In this document: in pieces, positions 10,658 to 19,025 of the stretch
How the letters are laid out: the number at the start of each line of letters is the position of its first letter
How positions within the stretch are numbered: position 1 is the stretch's first letter
Origin: Rhodobacterales bacterium HKCCE3408
Lineage (GTDB): Bacteria > Pseudomonadota > Alphaproteobacteria > Rhodobacterales > Rhodobacteraceae
Direction: 5' to 3'
Length of the DNA: 64,000 nucleotides
Assembly: GCA_015689705.1 (NCBI GenBank)
Contig: WVSN01000002.1
Location: 62,001-126,000, forward strand
Translations under genes and position numbers: made by a program
Notes under the pieces: model-generated
What the model saw: only the letters and a program-made list of their open reading frames with translations
Told to the model about the DNA's origin: nothing
Databases searched by the model: none

Positions 10658-10976
10658 CGAAACGCCGGGTGCGGCCGGGTCGGGCGCCTGGGGTCGTTCA
10701 GGTCTCGGGCGGGGGTGTCCGTCGGGTCGTCCGGGCCGAGGCCGAAGGTCCGTCGGGGATAGGTGGCGGCGCCGCCGGGGGCGGAGCGAAGCGAATGCGC
10801 CGGGTCGATGGCCCGGCGGCCGGGACCGGGTTGGGGACCCGGTCAAGCGCAACTGTAGCGTCCCGTCCTGCGCCCAATGAGGGGGCGGTCTTGGGAAGGA
10901 ACCGTGCCGTCCTGATGCATCGCCGGTGGTGATACAGCGTTTAGGTTAACGTAAGGTGAACGGCCGGTCTGGCGCG
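10658..10976. other. Non-coding gap with three consecutive dyads
   Basis: 319 bp between the convergent alkB and SH3 genes without a credible gene. It holds a perfect palindrome GGCGGCGCCGCC (10765-10776), a 7-bp stem-loop (10798-10818; CGCCGGG/CCCGGCG) and an 8-bp stem-loop (10824-10844; GACCGGGT/ACCCGGTC). None is followed by a T-run. The cluster could be a bidirectional transcription end or a small REP-like repeat. Confidence 0.5.
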
Positions 10977-11582
10977 CTACTGCGCCAGCGTGCAGCACCC
11001 CGAGAGTGCCTGCGGGGCCGGCGTGTCGTGGCGGATCAGCACGACGGACATGCCGTAGACCCGGTCGGACATGCCGTCAGAGCATTCCTCGCGCCGGATC
11101 ACGCCGGACAGGCCCATCCGGCTGCCCGAGGTCCAGATCGCGCCGAATTCGTACGGCAGCCGCCCCGCCGCGGTGCCCGACCAGCTTGGCCGCAGCAGGA
11201 CCGTGAAGGCCGGGCCGCCGAGATTGGCCTCGCCCGGGCCGGTCACGAGGCTCCAGAACGGCTCGGTCCCCGAACAGGTGTAGCTGGCGGGCAGGCCGGC
11301 GTCCCAGTCGGGGCCGGTGCGGGTGAGGAAGGCGGGCGAGGCCCACCCGCTCATCTCGCCCATGCTGACCTGAAGCCAGCCGCTGTCGGGATCGGCGGCG
11401 ACGGCCTCGACCCCCGTGGCGCCGGGGGCGAGCGTGCCGATCACGTCGAATTCGGTGCCGGGGCCGGAGCGCACGTTCAGCGCATCGTCCGACGCCACGC
11501 CTGTGACGTCGTAGAGCGCGGGAAGATCCTGCGCGGCGGCCGGGGCGGCCAACATAAGGAGCATGAGCAGAAGCTGTTTCAT
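10977..11582 (-). CDS. Exported SH3-domain protein
   Basis: 201-residue protein with a clear signal peptide (MKQLLLMLLMLAAPAAAQ). Residues about 22-88 look like a bacterial SH3 (SH3b) domain, with LNVRSGPGTEFDVIGTL and GWLQVSMGEMSGWAS. The C-terminal half (YTCSGTEPFWSL onward) resembles the COG3650-type periplasmic domain, with paired cysteines near the C terminus (SGCCTL). Likely periplasmic or outer-membrane lipid-side; SH3b domains often bind cell-wall peptides, but the ligand is unknown. Its ATG overlaps the stop of the upstream exporter gene (ATGA), so the two are probably co-translated. Confidence 0.75.
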   Translation of the reverse strand: MKQLLLMLLMLAAPAAAQDLPALYDVTGVASDDALNVRSGPGTEFDVIGTLAPGATGVEAVAADPDSGWLQVSMGEMSGWASPAFLTRTGPDWDAGLPASYTCSGTEPFWSLVTGPGEANLGGPAFTVLLRPSWSGTAAGRLPYEFGAIWTSGSRMGLSGVIRREECSDGMSDRVYGMSVVLIRHDTPAPQALSGCCTLAQ

Positions 11583-12403
11583 CGCGCTGCGTTCCACGAG
11601 GCCGAGACGTTCTTGCGGGTGTAGAATTCCCCGATCATGCCGAGCGTGACGAGCGCGAGGCAGACATAGACCGGGTACTGCCAGTTCGAGTGATGCGGGA
11701 CGTAGTTCATCCCGAAGGTGAAGCCCCGGCACTGGTCGATGATGTGGAACAGCGGGTTCCAGTCGAACATCGCCACCATCGACGCGGTCATCAGGTTGGC
11801 GACGAACATCTTGCCCGAGGCGACCATGTTCGCCCGGCTCCAGACCGTGTTGATGACGGTCACCACGTCGGGAATCCACGGTTTCAGGGCCAGCAGGAGG
11901 AGCCCCACGGCGACGCCCGAGAACCAGGCGAGCAGGAACATCATGAACGCGCCGGCCCAGTCGTGGATCACCACCGGCTCGATCACGATGTGGACCACGA
12001 CGAGGATGATGATGAGCGCCAGCGTCTGCAGGTAGAGCACCTGAAGCGCCGAGGACATGATCGCGACGAGCGTGTTCATCGGGCCGTGCTGCATCATCGG
12101 CGAGGCCGGACCTTCGGACCCCATCACCGCGCCGAGCGCCTTGATGTGGGTGAGGTAGAGATAGATGCCGGTCAGCAGGTAGACGATGAAGTTGCCGCGG
12201 ATCGCCATGGTCCGCGTGTTCAGAATCTCGAACATGATGTAGAAGCCGGCGACGAAGGCAATGGCCTGGAAGATCGACATCGCCAGCGCCATGAATGCGT
12301 TGCCATGCTGCTGGCGCACCTTGCGGACGGCGGAATGGTAGGTCAGCTCCATCAGCGACAGGAAGACCTGCAGGTTGGAGCGACGGCGGCGCGCCTGGAA
12401 CAT
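11579..12403 (-). CDS. ABC-2 polysaccharide export permease, KpsM-like
   Basis: 274-residue integral membrane protein with about six hydrophobic segments (for example AMSIFQAIAFVAGFYIMF, LQTLALIIILVVVHIVI, FLLAWFSGVAVGLLLLAL). It looks like the permease of an ABC-2 exporter for capsular polysaccharide. The N terminus MFQARRRRSNLQVFL is the usual positively charged cytoplasmic lead. I use ATG 12403 because GAGG sits six bases upstream; a longer reading frame to 12484 has no such site. The matching KpsT ATPase is not in this window. It is divergent from cysQ-kdsB-galU, which fits a glycan role. Confidence 0.75.
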   Translation of the reverse strand: MFQARRRRSNLQVFLSLMELTYHSAVRKVRQQHGNAFMALAMSIFQAIAFVAGFYIMFEILNTRTMAIRGNFIVYLLTGIYLYLTHIKALGAVMGSEGPASPMMQHGPMNTLVAIMSSALQVLYLQTLALIIILVVVHIVIEPVVIHDWAGAFMMFLLAWFSGVAVGLLLLALKPWIPDVVTVINTVWSRANMVASGKMFVANLMTASMVAMFDWNPLFHIIDQCRGFTFGMNYVPHHSNWQYPVYVCLALVTLGMIGEFYTRKNVSASWNAAR

Positions 12404-12516
12404 CTTCGGCCTCGGTTCGGGTCCGGCGGCCGACTTGCCGTTCCGGACGGGGCAGAGGATAACGGCGGCGGAGTAAACGATCAATCAAACCCTCGGACGA
12501 CGAGCGGAGGTGCGCC

Positions 12517-13311
12517 ATTCCCGATTTCACCCGTATCGAGACGATCTTCCGCAAGCTGGCCATCGAGGCCGGCGCGCGGATCATGGAAGTCTATTCCCGC
12601 GCCGACATGGGCGTTGAAACGAAGGGCGACGACAGCCCGGTGACCGAGGCCGACCGGCTGGCCGACGCGCTGATCGCCGAGGGGCTGCGCGAGGCGTTCC
12701 CGGACATGGCGCTGGTCACCGAGGAGCAGGCGGACAGCCACGGGCAGGACGTCGCGACCTTCCTGATCGTCGATCCGCTGGACGGGACGAAGGAATTCAT
12801 CCAGCGGCGCGGGGATTTCACGGTGAACATCGCGCTGGTCGAGAACGGCGTGCCGACGCGCGGCGTGGTCTATGCGCCCGCGAAGGGGCGGCTGTTCTAC
12901 ACCGACGCCTCGGGCCGCAGCGTCGAGGAGACCGGCGCGCTCGACCCCGAGGTGCAGGGGCCGGTCGAACCGATCTCGGTTTCCGCGCCGGCCGGGGCCT
13001 TGCGGATCGTCGCGTCGAAGTCGCACCGGAATGCGGAAACCGAGGAATACCTGGCCAGATTCCCCGGTGCAGAGACGAAATCGGCCGGGTCGTCGCTGAA
13101 GTTCTGCCTTGTCGCGACGGGCGAGGCCGATCTTTACCCGCGGCTTGGCCCGACGATGGAATGGGACACGGCGGCGGGCGACGCCGTGCTGCGCGGGGCG
13201 GGCGGCAAGGTGCTGTCGCTGCCGGGTCTCGACGCTTTCGCCTATGGCAAGGCGGGGTTCCGGAATGGCCATTTCGTCGCCTTCGCGCCGGGTGTGGACC
13301 CCGCGCCGTGA
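12517..13311 (+). CDS. cysQ: 3'(2'),5'-bisphosphate nucleotidase CysQ, probable ATT start
   Basis: 264-residue member of the inositol-monophosphatase fold that hydrolyses PAP (3'-phosphoadenosine 5'-phosphate) to AMP, removing the by-product of sulfotransferases and PAPS reductase. It has SEE-type metal ligands (VTEEQADS), DPLDGTKEFIQRRGDFTVNI and the second metal motif WDTAAGDAVLRGAGG, close to E. coli CysQ. The first in-frame ATG (12583) would delete the first helix. GGAGG at 12506-12510 lies six bases before ATT 12517 (reading PDFTRIETIF), which restores the full N terminus with no ATG, GTG or TTG available. Stop overlaps the kdsB start (GTGA). Confidence 0.85.
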   Translation: MPDFTRIETIFRKLAIEAGARIMEVYSRADMGVETKGDDSPVTEADRLADALIAEGLREAFPDMALVTEEQADSHGQDVATFLIVDPLDGTKEFIQRRGDFTVNIALVENGVPTRGVVYAPAKGRLFYTDASGRSVEETGALDPEVQGPVEPISVSAPAGALRIVASKSHRNAETEEYLARFPGAETKSAGSSLKFCLVATGEADLYPRLGPTMEWDTAAGDAVLRGAGGKVLSLPGLDAFAYGKAGFRNGHFVAFAPGVDPAP

Positions 13312-14108
13312 CGGTCCTGTGCGTGATCCCGGCGCGCTATGCCTCGACCCGCTATCCGGGCAAGCCGCTGGTCGGCCTGCGCGGCGCAACGGGCGAGACG
13401 CGCAGCCTGATCGAACGGACATGGGCCGCCGCGCAGGACGTGCCGGAATTCGACGCGGTCTGCGTCGCTACGGATGACGATCGTATCGCGGAGGCCGCGC
13501 GGGCCTTCGGGGCCGACGTGCGGATGACCTCGTCCGAGGCGCGCAACGGGACCGAACGGTGCGCCGAGGTTCTGGCGCAGCTGGACGAGGCGCCGGAGAT
13601 GATCGTGAACCTGCAGGGCGACGCGCCGCTGACGCCGCCCTGGTTCCTGTCGGATCTCGTCGCCGGGCTGCGCGCCGCGCCGGATTTCGGCGCCGCGACG
13701 CCGGTGCTGCGCTGCGATGGCGAGACGCTGGCGGCCTTGCGCGCCGACCGCGCCGCGGGCCGGGTCGGCGGAACGACCGCCGTCTTCGGGGCGGATGGGC
13801 GGGCGCTTTATTTCTCGAAGGAAGTGGTGCCCTACACGGCCGGCGGCTACGACGCCGCTGCGGACACGCCCGTGTTCCACCATGTCGGCGTCTATGCCTA
13901 CCGGCCGGACGCGCTGTCGGCCTACACGGCCGCCGGTCCTGGCCCGCTCGAGACCAACGAGGGGCTGGAGCAGTTGCGGTTCCTCGAAACCGGAACGCCG
14001 GTGCTCTGCGTCGAGGTCGATGCGCGCGGGCGGCGGTTCTGGGAGCTGAACAACCCCGAGGACGTGCCCCGGATCGAGGCGATGCTGGCCGAGATGAAGA
14101 TGGCATGA
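13308..14108 (+). CDS. kdsB: CMP-Kdo-type cytidylyltransferase, KdsB family
   Basis: 266-residue nucleotidyltransferase that activates 3-deoxy-manno-octulosonate (Kdo) or a related acid sugar with CTP. It carries VIPARYASTRYPGKPL at residues 4-19 and ETNEGLEQLRFLE near residue 210. The conserved QGDEP motif reads NLQGDAPLTP: the Mg-binding Asp is kept but the following Glu is Ala, and parts of the chain are divergent from classical KdsB. The exact sugar is therefore uncertain. GTG start at 13308, overlapping cysQ by four bases. Confidence 0.8.
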   Translation: MTVLCVIPARYASTRYPGKPLVGLRGATGETRSLIERTWAAAQDVPEFDAVCVATDDDRIAEAARAFGADVRMTSSEARNGTERCAEVLAQLDEAPEMIVNLQGDAPLTPPWFLSDLVAGLRAAPDFGAATPVLRCDGETLAALRADRAAGRVGGTTAVFGADGRALYFSKEVVPYTAGGYDAAADTPVFHHVGVYAYRPDALSAYTAAGPGPLETNEGLEQLRFLETGTPVLCVEVDARGRRFWELNNPEDVPRIEAMLAEMKMA

Positions 14109-14214
14109 CATCGGTTTGCGCTTTGACGCGACAAGTGGCAGCTTGCCGCGGAATCGGACGATCGCGCCCGAACGGCGCGCCGCGGCAGCAGCATTCCGCC
14201 GCCGGACCCGCGAG

Positions 14215-14241
14215 TTGATGCCCCGAGACGGGCGCTATGTT
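14215..14241 (+). promoter_or_regulatory. Weak candidate promoter for galU
   Basis: TTGATG (14215-14220), fifteen bases, then TATGTT (14236-14241) in an unusually A/T-rich patch ahead of galU. The spacing is shorter than ideal, so this is only a candidate in the 207-bp gap after kdsB. Confidence 0.25.
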
Positions 14242-14315
14242 AAAAAATTGGCAGCTGCTCGGACGCAGGACCCGGCCCTTTGCGCGGTTCCTCCGGCGGT
14301 GAAGAAGGAGACGAT

Positions 14316-15209
14316 ATGAAAAAGCGTGTGACGAAAGCGATCTTTCCCGTGGCCGGGCTTGGGACGCGGTTTCTGCCGGCGACCAAGTCGATCCCGAAGG
14401 AAATCATGACGCTCGTCGACCGGCCGCTGATCCAGTACGCCATCGACGAGGCGCGCGCCGCCGGCATCCGGGAATTCATCTTCGTCACCTCGCGCGGGAA
14501 ATCGGCGCTGGAGGATTACTTCGACAACGCCCCCGAGCTGGAGGCCGCGCTGCGCAAGAAGGGCAAGACCGAGCTTCTGGAAGAGCTGAAGAAGACCAAC
14601 ATGGATTCGGGTGCGATCGCCTATGTCCGCCAGAACAAGGCGCTTGGCCTTGGCCACGCGGTCTGGTGCGGCCGGCGGCTTCTGGGCAACGAGCCCTTCG
14701 CCGTCATCCTGCCCGACGACGTCATCGCCGCCGAAACGCCGTGCCTGAAGCAGATGGTCGAGGCCCATGCCGAGACCGGCGGCAATATGGTCGCCGCGAT
14801 GGAAGTGCCGGACGACAAGATCTCGTCCTACGGCGTGCTGGACATCAAGGAGGACATGGGCTCGGTCGTGTCGGTGAAGGGCATGGTCGAGAAGCCGGAG
14901 GCGAAGAAGGCGCCATCGAACCTCGCCGTGATCGGGCGCTACATCCTGACGCCGCAGATCATGAACAACCTCAACAAGAAGAAGACCGGCGCGGGCGGCG
15001 AGATCCAGCTGACCGACGCCATCGCGCAGGAAATCGAGGAATCGGACAACGTGTTCGGCTTCCGCTTCCGCGGTCAGCGCTTCGACTGCGGCTCGAAGGC
15101 CGGGTTCCTGCAGGCGACGGTCGCCTTCGGCCTGGCCCGCGAAGAGCTGCGCGACGAATTCCAGAGCTACCTGTCCGGCATGGAGGCGCTCCGCAACGCG
15201 GCGGAGTGA
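14316..15209 (+). CDS. galU: UTP--glucose-1-phosphate uridylyltransferase GalU
   Basis: 297-residue GalU, which makes UDP-glucose from UTP and glucose-1-phosphate for LPS, capsule and exopolysaccharide. The nucleotide-binding start FPVAGLGTRFLPATKSIPKE, the segment ILPDDVI and the late FDCGSKAGFLQATV are all as in the family. GAAGGAG lies five bases before ATG 14316. It lies in line with kdsB and the glycosyltransferase genes that follow after ten bases. Confidence 0.96.
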   Translation: MKKRVTKAIFPVAGLGTRFLPATKSIPKEIMTLVDRPLIQYAIDEARAAGIREFIFVTSRGKSALEDYFDNAPELEAALRKKGKTELLEELKKTNMDSGAIAYVRQNKALGLGHAVWCGRRLLGNEPFAVILPDDVIAAETPCLKQMVEAHAETGGNMVAAMEVPDDKISSYGVLDIKEDMGSVVSVKGMVEKPEAKKAPSNLAVIGRYILTPQIMNNLNKKKTGAGGEIQLTDAIAQEIEESDNVFGFRFRGQRFDCGSKAGFLQATVAFGLAREELRDEFQSYLSGMEALRNAAE

Positions 15210-15219
15210 CCGCGCGGAA

Positions 15220-16242
15220 GTGGATGCCGGGGCCCTTGCGCGCGCCTATCGCCTGCGATGGCGGCGCCGGGATTACCTGTGGCGCGCCTTTCGGGCCCGC
15301 CATGCGCTGACGCCGCTGGCCGACCGGACCGGCGCACTGCGCCCCGACACCATCCGCCTTGTCGCGACCGTCCGGAACGAGACCGGGCGGCTGCCGTTTT
15401 TCCTGGACCATCACCGGCGGCTCGGGGTCGGGCAGTTCCTCTTCGTGGTCAATGACAGCGACGACGGCACGGCGGCGTATCTCGCCGACCAGCCCGATTG
15501 TTCGGTCTGGGAGACCGGCGCGGGCTACAAGGCGGCGCGGTTCGGGATGGACTGGGCCGGCTGGCTTCTGGCGATGCACGGGTCGGGCGCGTGGTGCCTG
15601 ACGCTCGATGCGGACGAGCTTCTGGTCTACCCGCACTGGGAGGACCGCCCCCTGCCCGATCTGATCCGCACGCTCGAGTCCGAGGGGCGCGAGAGTTTCG
15701 GGACGCTGACCGTGGATCTCTATCCGAAGGGTCGGCTGTCGGAGGGCACGGTCGCGCCCGGTGACGATCCGACGGCGCATCTGGCCTGGTTCGATCCCGG
15801 CCCCTACCGCCAGCGCCCGCAGCCCGATCTGCGTGTCGATCTGTTCCAGGGCGGCGTACGGGACCGGCTGTTCTTCGGCTCGGCGCCGGATCGCGCGCCG
15901 ACGATGAACAAGGTCCCGCTGGTGAAATGGCACTGGCGCTACGCCTACCGGAATTCCACGCACAGCATCCTGCCGCCGCGGCTGAACGACGTGTTCGACC
16001 TGCGCCCGGGCGGCAGGCTGTCGGGCGCGCTTCTGCACACGAAGTTCCTGCCATCCGTCATCACCCGCGCCGCCGAAGAGAAGGCGCGCGGCCAGCATTT
16101 CGCCCGCGCCGAGGTGCATGCGGCCTATTACGACGCGCTGGTCGCCGACCCGATCCTGTGGTCCGAGACGGTATCCCGGCGGTATTCCGGCTGGCGCGAC
16201 CTGGCCGGGTGCGGCCTGATGGGCACCGGTTCCTGGGGATAA
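15220..16242 (+). CDS. Glycosyltransferase family 2-like protein (paralogue 1)
   Basis: 340-residue predicted cytoplasmic glycosyltransferase of the Glyco_tranf_2_4 type (GT2/GT92-like). After a basic N terminus, residues about 45-140 carry ATVRNETGRLPFFLDHHRRL and the metal/nucleotide motif DADELLVYP with Asp130. The C-terminal half (KVPLVKWHWRYAYRNSTH, LLHTKFLPSV) is shared with the next gene. GTG start at 15220, ten bases after galU, with only a weak ribosome binding site, so it probably depends on galU translation. The acceptor and sugar cannot be predicted. Confidence 0.75.
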   Translation: MDAGALARAYRLRWRRRDYLWRAFRARHALTPLADRTGALRPDTIRLVATVRNETGRLPFFLDHHRRLGVGQFLFVVNDSDDGTAAYLADQPDCSVWETGAGYKAARFGMDWAGWLLAMHGSGAWCLTLDADELLVYPHWEDRPLPDLIRTLESEGRESFGTLTVDLYPKGRLSEGTVAPGDDPTAHLAWFDPGPYRQRPQPDLRVDLFQGGVRDRLFFGSAPDRAPTMNKVPLVKWHWRYAYRNSTHSILPPRLNDVFDLRPGGRLSGALLHTKFLPSVITRAAEEKARGQHFARAEVHAAYYDALVADPILWSETVSRRYSGWRDLAGCGLMGTGSWG

Positions 16243-16320
16243 CCGCCCGTTAAGCTCGTTGTCGTTTACGTCCGCGGCAACATCGGGGTAATTCTTGACC
16301 CACGGGACAAAGGGCAGGGC

Positions 16321-17331
16321 ATGGGCGCGATAGAACGCTACGGGCTGCGACTGGAGCGCAAGCGCTATCTGGTGCGGGCGTGGCGCAAGGCGCGCGAGCT
16401 CGAGCTGGTCGTCGACCGCACCTTCACCATCCGCGAAGACGACGTGATCTGCGCCCTCGTGCTGCGGGACGAGAAGCTGCGCCTGCCCTTCCTGCTCGAA
16501 TATTACCGCAAGCTCGGCGTCGGGCATTTCCTGATCGTCGACAACGGCTCAACCGATGGCGGGCGCGAGTTCCTGGCCGATCAGCCCGACTGCTCGGTCT
16601 GGCTGACCGAGACGAGCTACAAGCGCGCGCGGTTCGGCATGGACTGGATCAACGGCCTGCTGGGCCGCTATGGCCACGGCCACTGGTGCCTGACGATCGA
16701 TGCCGACGAATTCCTCGTCTACCCGTTCTGCGACACGCGCCCCCTGCCCGCGCTGACCTACTGGCTCGAAAACGCGAGCGTCCGGGCGCTCGGGACCATG
16801 GTGCTGGACATGTATCCGCGCGGCCCGGTGGGCGAGACGCGCTATTCCGCGGGCGAAAATCCCTTCGCCACGGCGTCGTGGTTCGACAGCGGGAACTACA
16901 CGATCTCGCGCAACTGGAAATACGGCAATCTGTGGATCCAGGGCGGGCCACGGGCGCGGACCTTCTTCGCCGACGCACCGGCCGAGGCACCGGCGCTGAA
17001 CAAGATCCCCCTGGTGAAGTGGCACAAGCGGTACGCCTATGTCAGCTCGACCCACATGCTGCTGCCGCGCGGGCTGAACCTCGTCTTCGACGAGTCCGGG
17101 GGCGAGAAGGCGTCGGGCGTCCTGATGCACGCGAAGTTCCTGGGTCAGTTCCGGTCGAAGGCCGAGGAGGAAATCCTGCGGCGCGAGCACTATGCCGGGT
17201 CGCGGGAATACGAGGCCTATGCCCGCGGGATCGGTGAAAGCCCCGACCTGTGGACCCGGTTTTCCGAACGCTACCGCGACTGGCGCCAGCTCGAGATCCT
17301 CGGGCTGATGTCCAAGGGCAACTGGGCATGA
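16321..17331 (+). CDS. Glycosyltransferase family 2-like protein (paralogue 2)
   Basis: 336-residue paralogue of the preceding gene; the two align along their whole length (ADQPDCSVW, RFGMDW, DADE at residues 127-130, KIPLVKWHKRYAYVSSTH), so a tandem duplication is likely. The segment FLIVDNGSTDGG is a classical GT-A start, and is better preserved here than in paralogue 1 (VNDSDDG). Predicted cytoplasmic. Its stop overlaps the ATG of the GT14 gene (ATGA). A 78-bp gap precedes it and could hold its own promoter. Confidence 0.75.
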   Translation: MGAIERYGLRLERKRYLVRAWRKARELELVVDRTFTIREDDVICALVLRDEKLRLPFLLEYYRKLGVGHFLIVDNGSTDGGREFLADQPDCSVWLTETSYKRARFGMDWINGLLGRYGHGHWCLTIDADEFLVYPFCDTRPLPALTYWLENASVRALGTMVLDMYPRGPVGETRYSAGENPFATASWFDSGNYTISRNWKYGNLWIQGGPRARTFFADAPAEAPALNKIPLVKWHKRYAYVSSTHMLLPRGLNLVFDESGGEKASGVLMHAKFLGQFRSKAEEEILRREHYAGSREYEAYARGIGESPDLWTRFSERYRDWRQLEILGLMSKGNWA

Positions 17332-19022
17332 GCACGCTTGGCTTCGCCATCCTCTGCCACACCGCGCTTGGCCGCGTGGCGCAGCTGGCGCGGCATCTTG
17401 CGGAACGGGACTGCCCGGTGGTGATCCATGTCGACGCGAAGGTGCCCGACCGGGAGGTCGCCGCGCTGAAGGCGACGCTGGCCGAGAACTGGAACGTGCG
17501 GTTCTCGCCCCGCTTCCGCTGCGACTGGGGGACGTGGTCGCTGGTCGCGGCGACGAATGCGGCGACGACGCTGCTGCTCCGGGAATTCGCCAATGTCCGG
17601 CATGTCTACCTCGCCTCCGGCTCTTGCCTGCCGCTGAAGCCGGTCGAGGAGCTGCGCGCCTTCCTAGACGCGCATCCGCGGCGCGATTTCATCGAGAGCG
17701 TGACGACCGAGGAGGTCGACTGGACCGTGGGCGGTCTGGCCGAGGAGCGGTTTCATCTGCGCTTCCCGTTCTCGTGGAAGAGCCAGCGCGGGCTGTTCGA
17801 CCGCTCGGTCGAGATCCAGCGGCGGCTCGGCCTGCGGCGGCGGCTGCCCGAGGGGATCGAGCCGCATCTGGGCAGCCAGTGGTGGTGCCTGACGCGTCAG
17901 ACCCTGTCGGCCATTCAGCAGGATCCGCGCCGGGCGGAATTCGACCGGTATTTCCGCCATGTCTGGATCCCGGACGAGAGCTATTACCAGACGCTTGCCC
18001 GGCGCTACGCCACCGACGTGGAAAGCCGGTCGCTGACGTTGTCGAAGTTCGACCACCAGGGCAAGCCGCACGTCTTCTACGACGACCATCTGGCGCTGCT
18101 GCAACGCTCGGATTGCTGGTTCGCGCGCAAGTTCTGGCCGCGGGCCGACCGGCTGTACGACACGTTCCTCGCGGCCAGCCCGGGCCCGCCGCGGCCGGCT
18201 CAGCCGTCGCGGATCGACCAGGTCTTCGATCGCGCGCGGGAACGGCGGGTGCGCGGTCGCGCCGGGCTCTACATGTCCGGCCGCTTCCCGAGTCCGCAGA
18301 TCGAGGCCGGGCGCACCGCCGCGCCCTACACCGTCTGCCATGGCTTCGACGCGGTCTTTCCGGGCTTCACCGACTGGCTGTCGCGGCAGACCGGCCTGCC
18401 CGTTCATGGCCATCTCTTCGCGCCCGACGCGGTCGAATTCGCCGACGGCGCCACGGTCGTCGAGGGCAACCTGACCGACAGCGCCGTGCTGCGCGACTAC
18501 AACCCGGAACGCTTCCTGACCAACCTCGTCTGGGCGACGCGCGGGCGGCATCTGGTGTTCCAGCACGGGCCGTCCGACCGGCAGAGCGCGGTGCCGTTCA
18601 TGGCCTACGATCCACACGCGGCGGCGTGGATCGTGACCGGCGCCTGGGCCGTGCCGCTGTTCCATTCGAACCGAGACTTCGCCGATATCCGGCGCGAGGC
18701 GGCGATCCTGCAGCGGATCGAATCGCAGATGCTCGACCAGGTGCGCGCGCCCTTCGCCCGGGCCACCACGCAGATCTGGACGCTGGCCGAGTTCCTCGCC
18801 CACCCGATGGAGCATCTGCAACGCGTCGTCGACCAGATCGCCGGGCCGGCCGCGCCGCGGGTGGCCGAGGTGCCGCGGATGCCGGATCTGACGGGCCTGC
18901 AGAAGTTCGTGCAGAACCTGAAGAACCAGGGGATGAACCCGTTCCTCGTCGGCGAACTGCCCGAGGAAGGCGATGGCCGGGCCGACACCCCGGCGCGCAC
19001 CCGCCCCTACCTGGTGCAGTAG
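17328..19022 (+). CDS. GT14 (core-2/I-branching-like) glycosyltransferase with C-terminal DUF5927/5928-type domain
   Basis: 564-residue two-part protein. Residues about 1-290 match the bacterial Core-2/I-branching beta-1,6-N-acetylglucosaminyltransferase family: AILCHTALGRVAQLARHL, VVIHVDAKV, YLASGSCLPLKP, GSQWWCLTRQT, IPDESYYQTL. Residues about 310-564 form an extra domain known mainly from Rhodobacterales relatives and of unknown role (VCHGFDAVFPGFTDWLS, LVWATRGRHLVFQHGPSD). Start at ATG 17328, overlapping the previous stop. With the neighbouring glycosyl- and sulfotransferases it probably extends a surface glycan. Confidence 0.8.
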   Translation: MSTLGFAILCHTALGRVAQLARHLAERDCPVVIHVDAKVPDREVAALKATLAENWNVRFSPRFRCDWGTWSLVAATNAATTLLLREFANVRHVYLASGSCLPLKPVEELRAFLDAHPRRDFIESVTTEEVDWTVGGLAEERFHLRFPFSWKSQRGLFDRSVEIQRRLGLRRRLPEGIEPHLGSQWWCLTRQTLSAIQQDPRRAEFDRYFRHVWIPDESYYQTLARRYATDVESRSLTLSKFDHQGKPHVFYDDHLALLQRSDCWFARKFWPRADRLYDTFLAASPGPPRPAQPSRIDQVFDRARERRVRGRAGLYMSGRFPSPQIEAGRTAAPYTVCHGFDAVFPGFTDWLSRQTGLPVHGHLFAPDAVEFADGATVVEGNLTDSAVLRDYNPERFLTNLVWATRGRHLVFQHGPSDRQSAVPFMAYDPHAAAWIVTGAWAVPLFHSNRDFADIRREAAILQRIESQMLDQVRAPFARATTQIWTLAEFLAHPMEHLQRVVDQIAGPAAPRVAEVPRMPDLTGLQKFVQNLKNQGMNPFLVGELPEEGDGRADTPARTRPYLVQ

Positions 19023-19025
19023 CGC

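Noticed and set aside
7849-10932. A 1027-codon plus-strand frame opposite dnaJ and dnaK
   Set aside because: A mirror frame of two certain genes; it also runs through the dnaK promoter.
14109-14315. A 67-codon plus-strand frame between kdsB and galU
   Set aside because: No ribosome site, no domain, and it runs into the galU start region.
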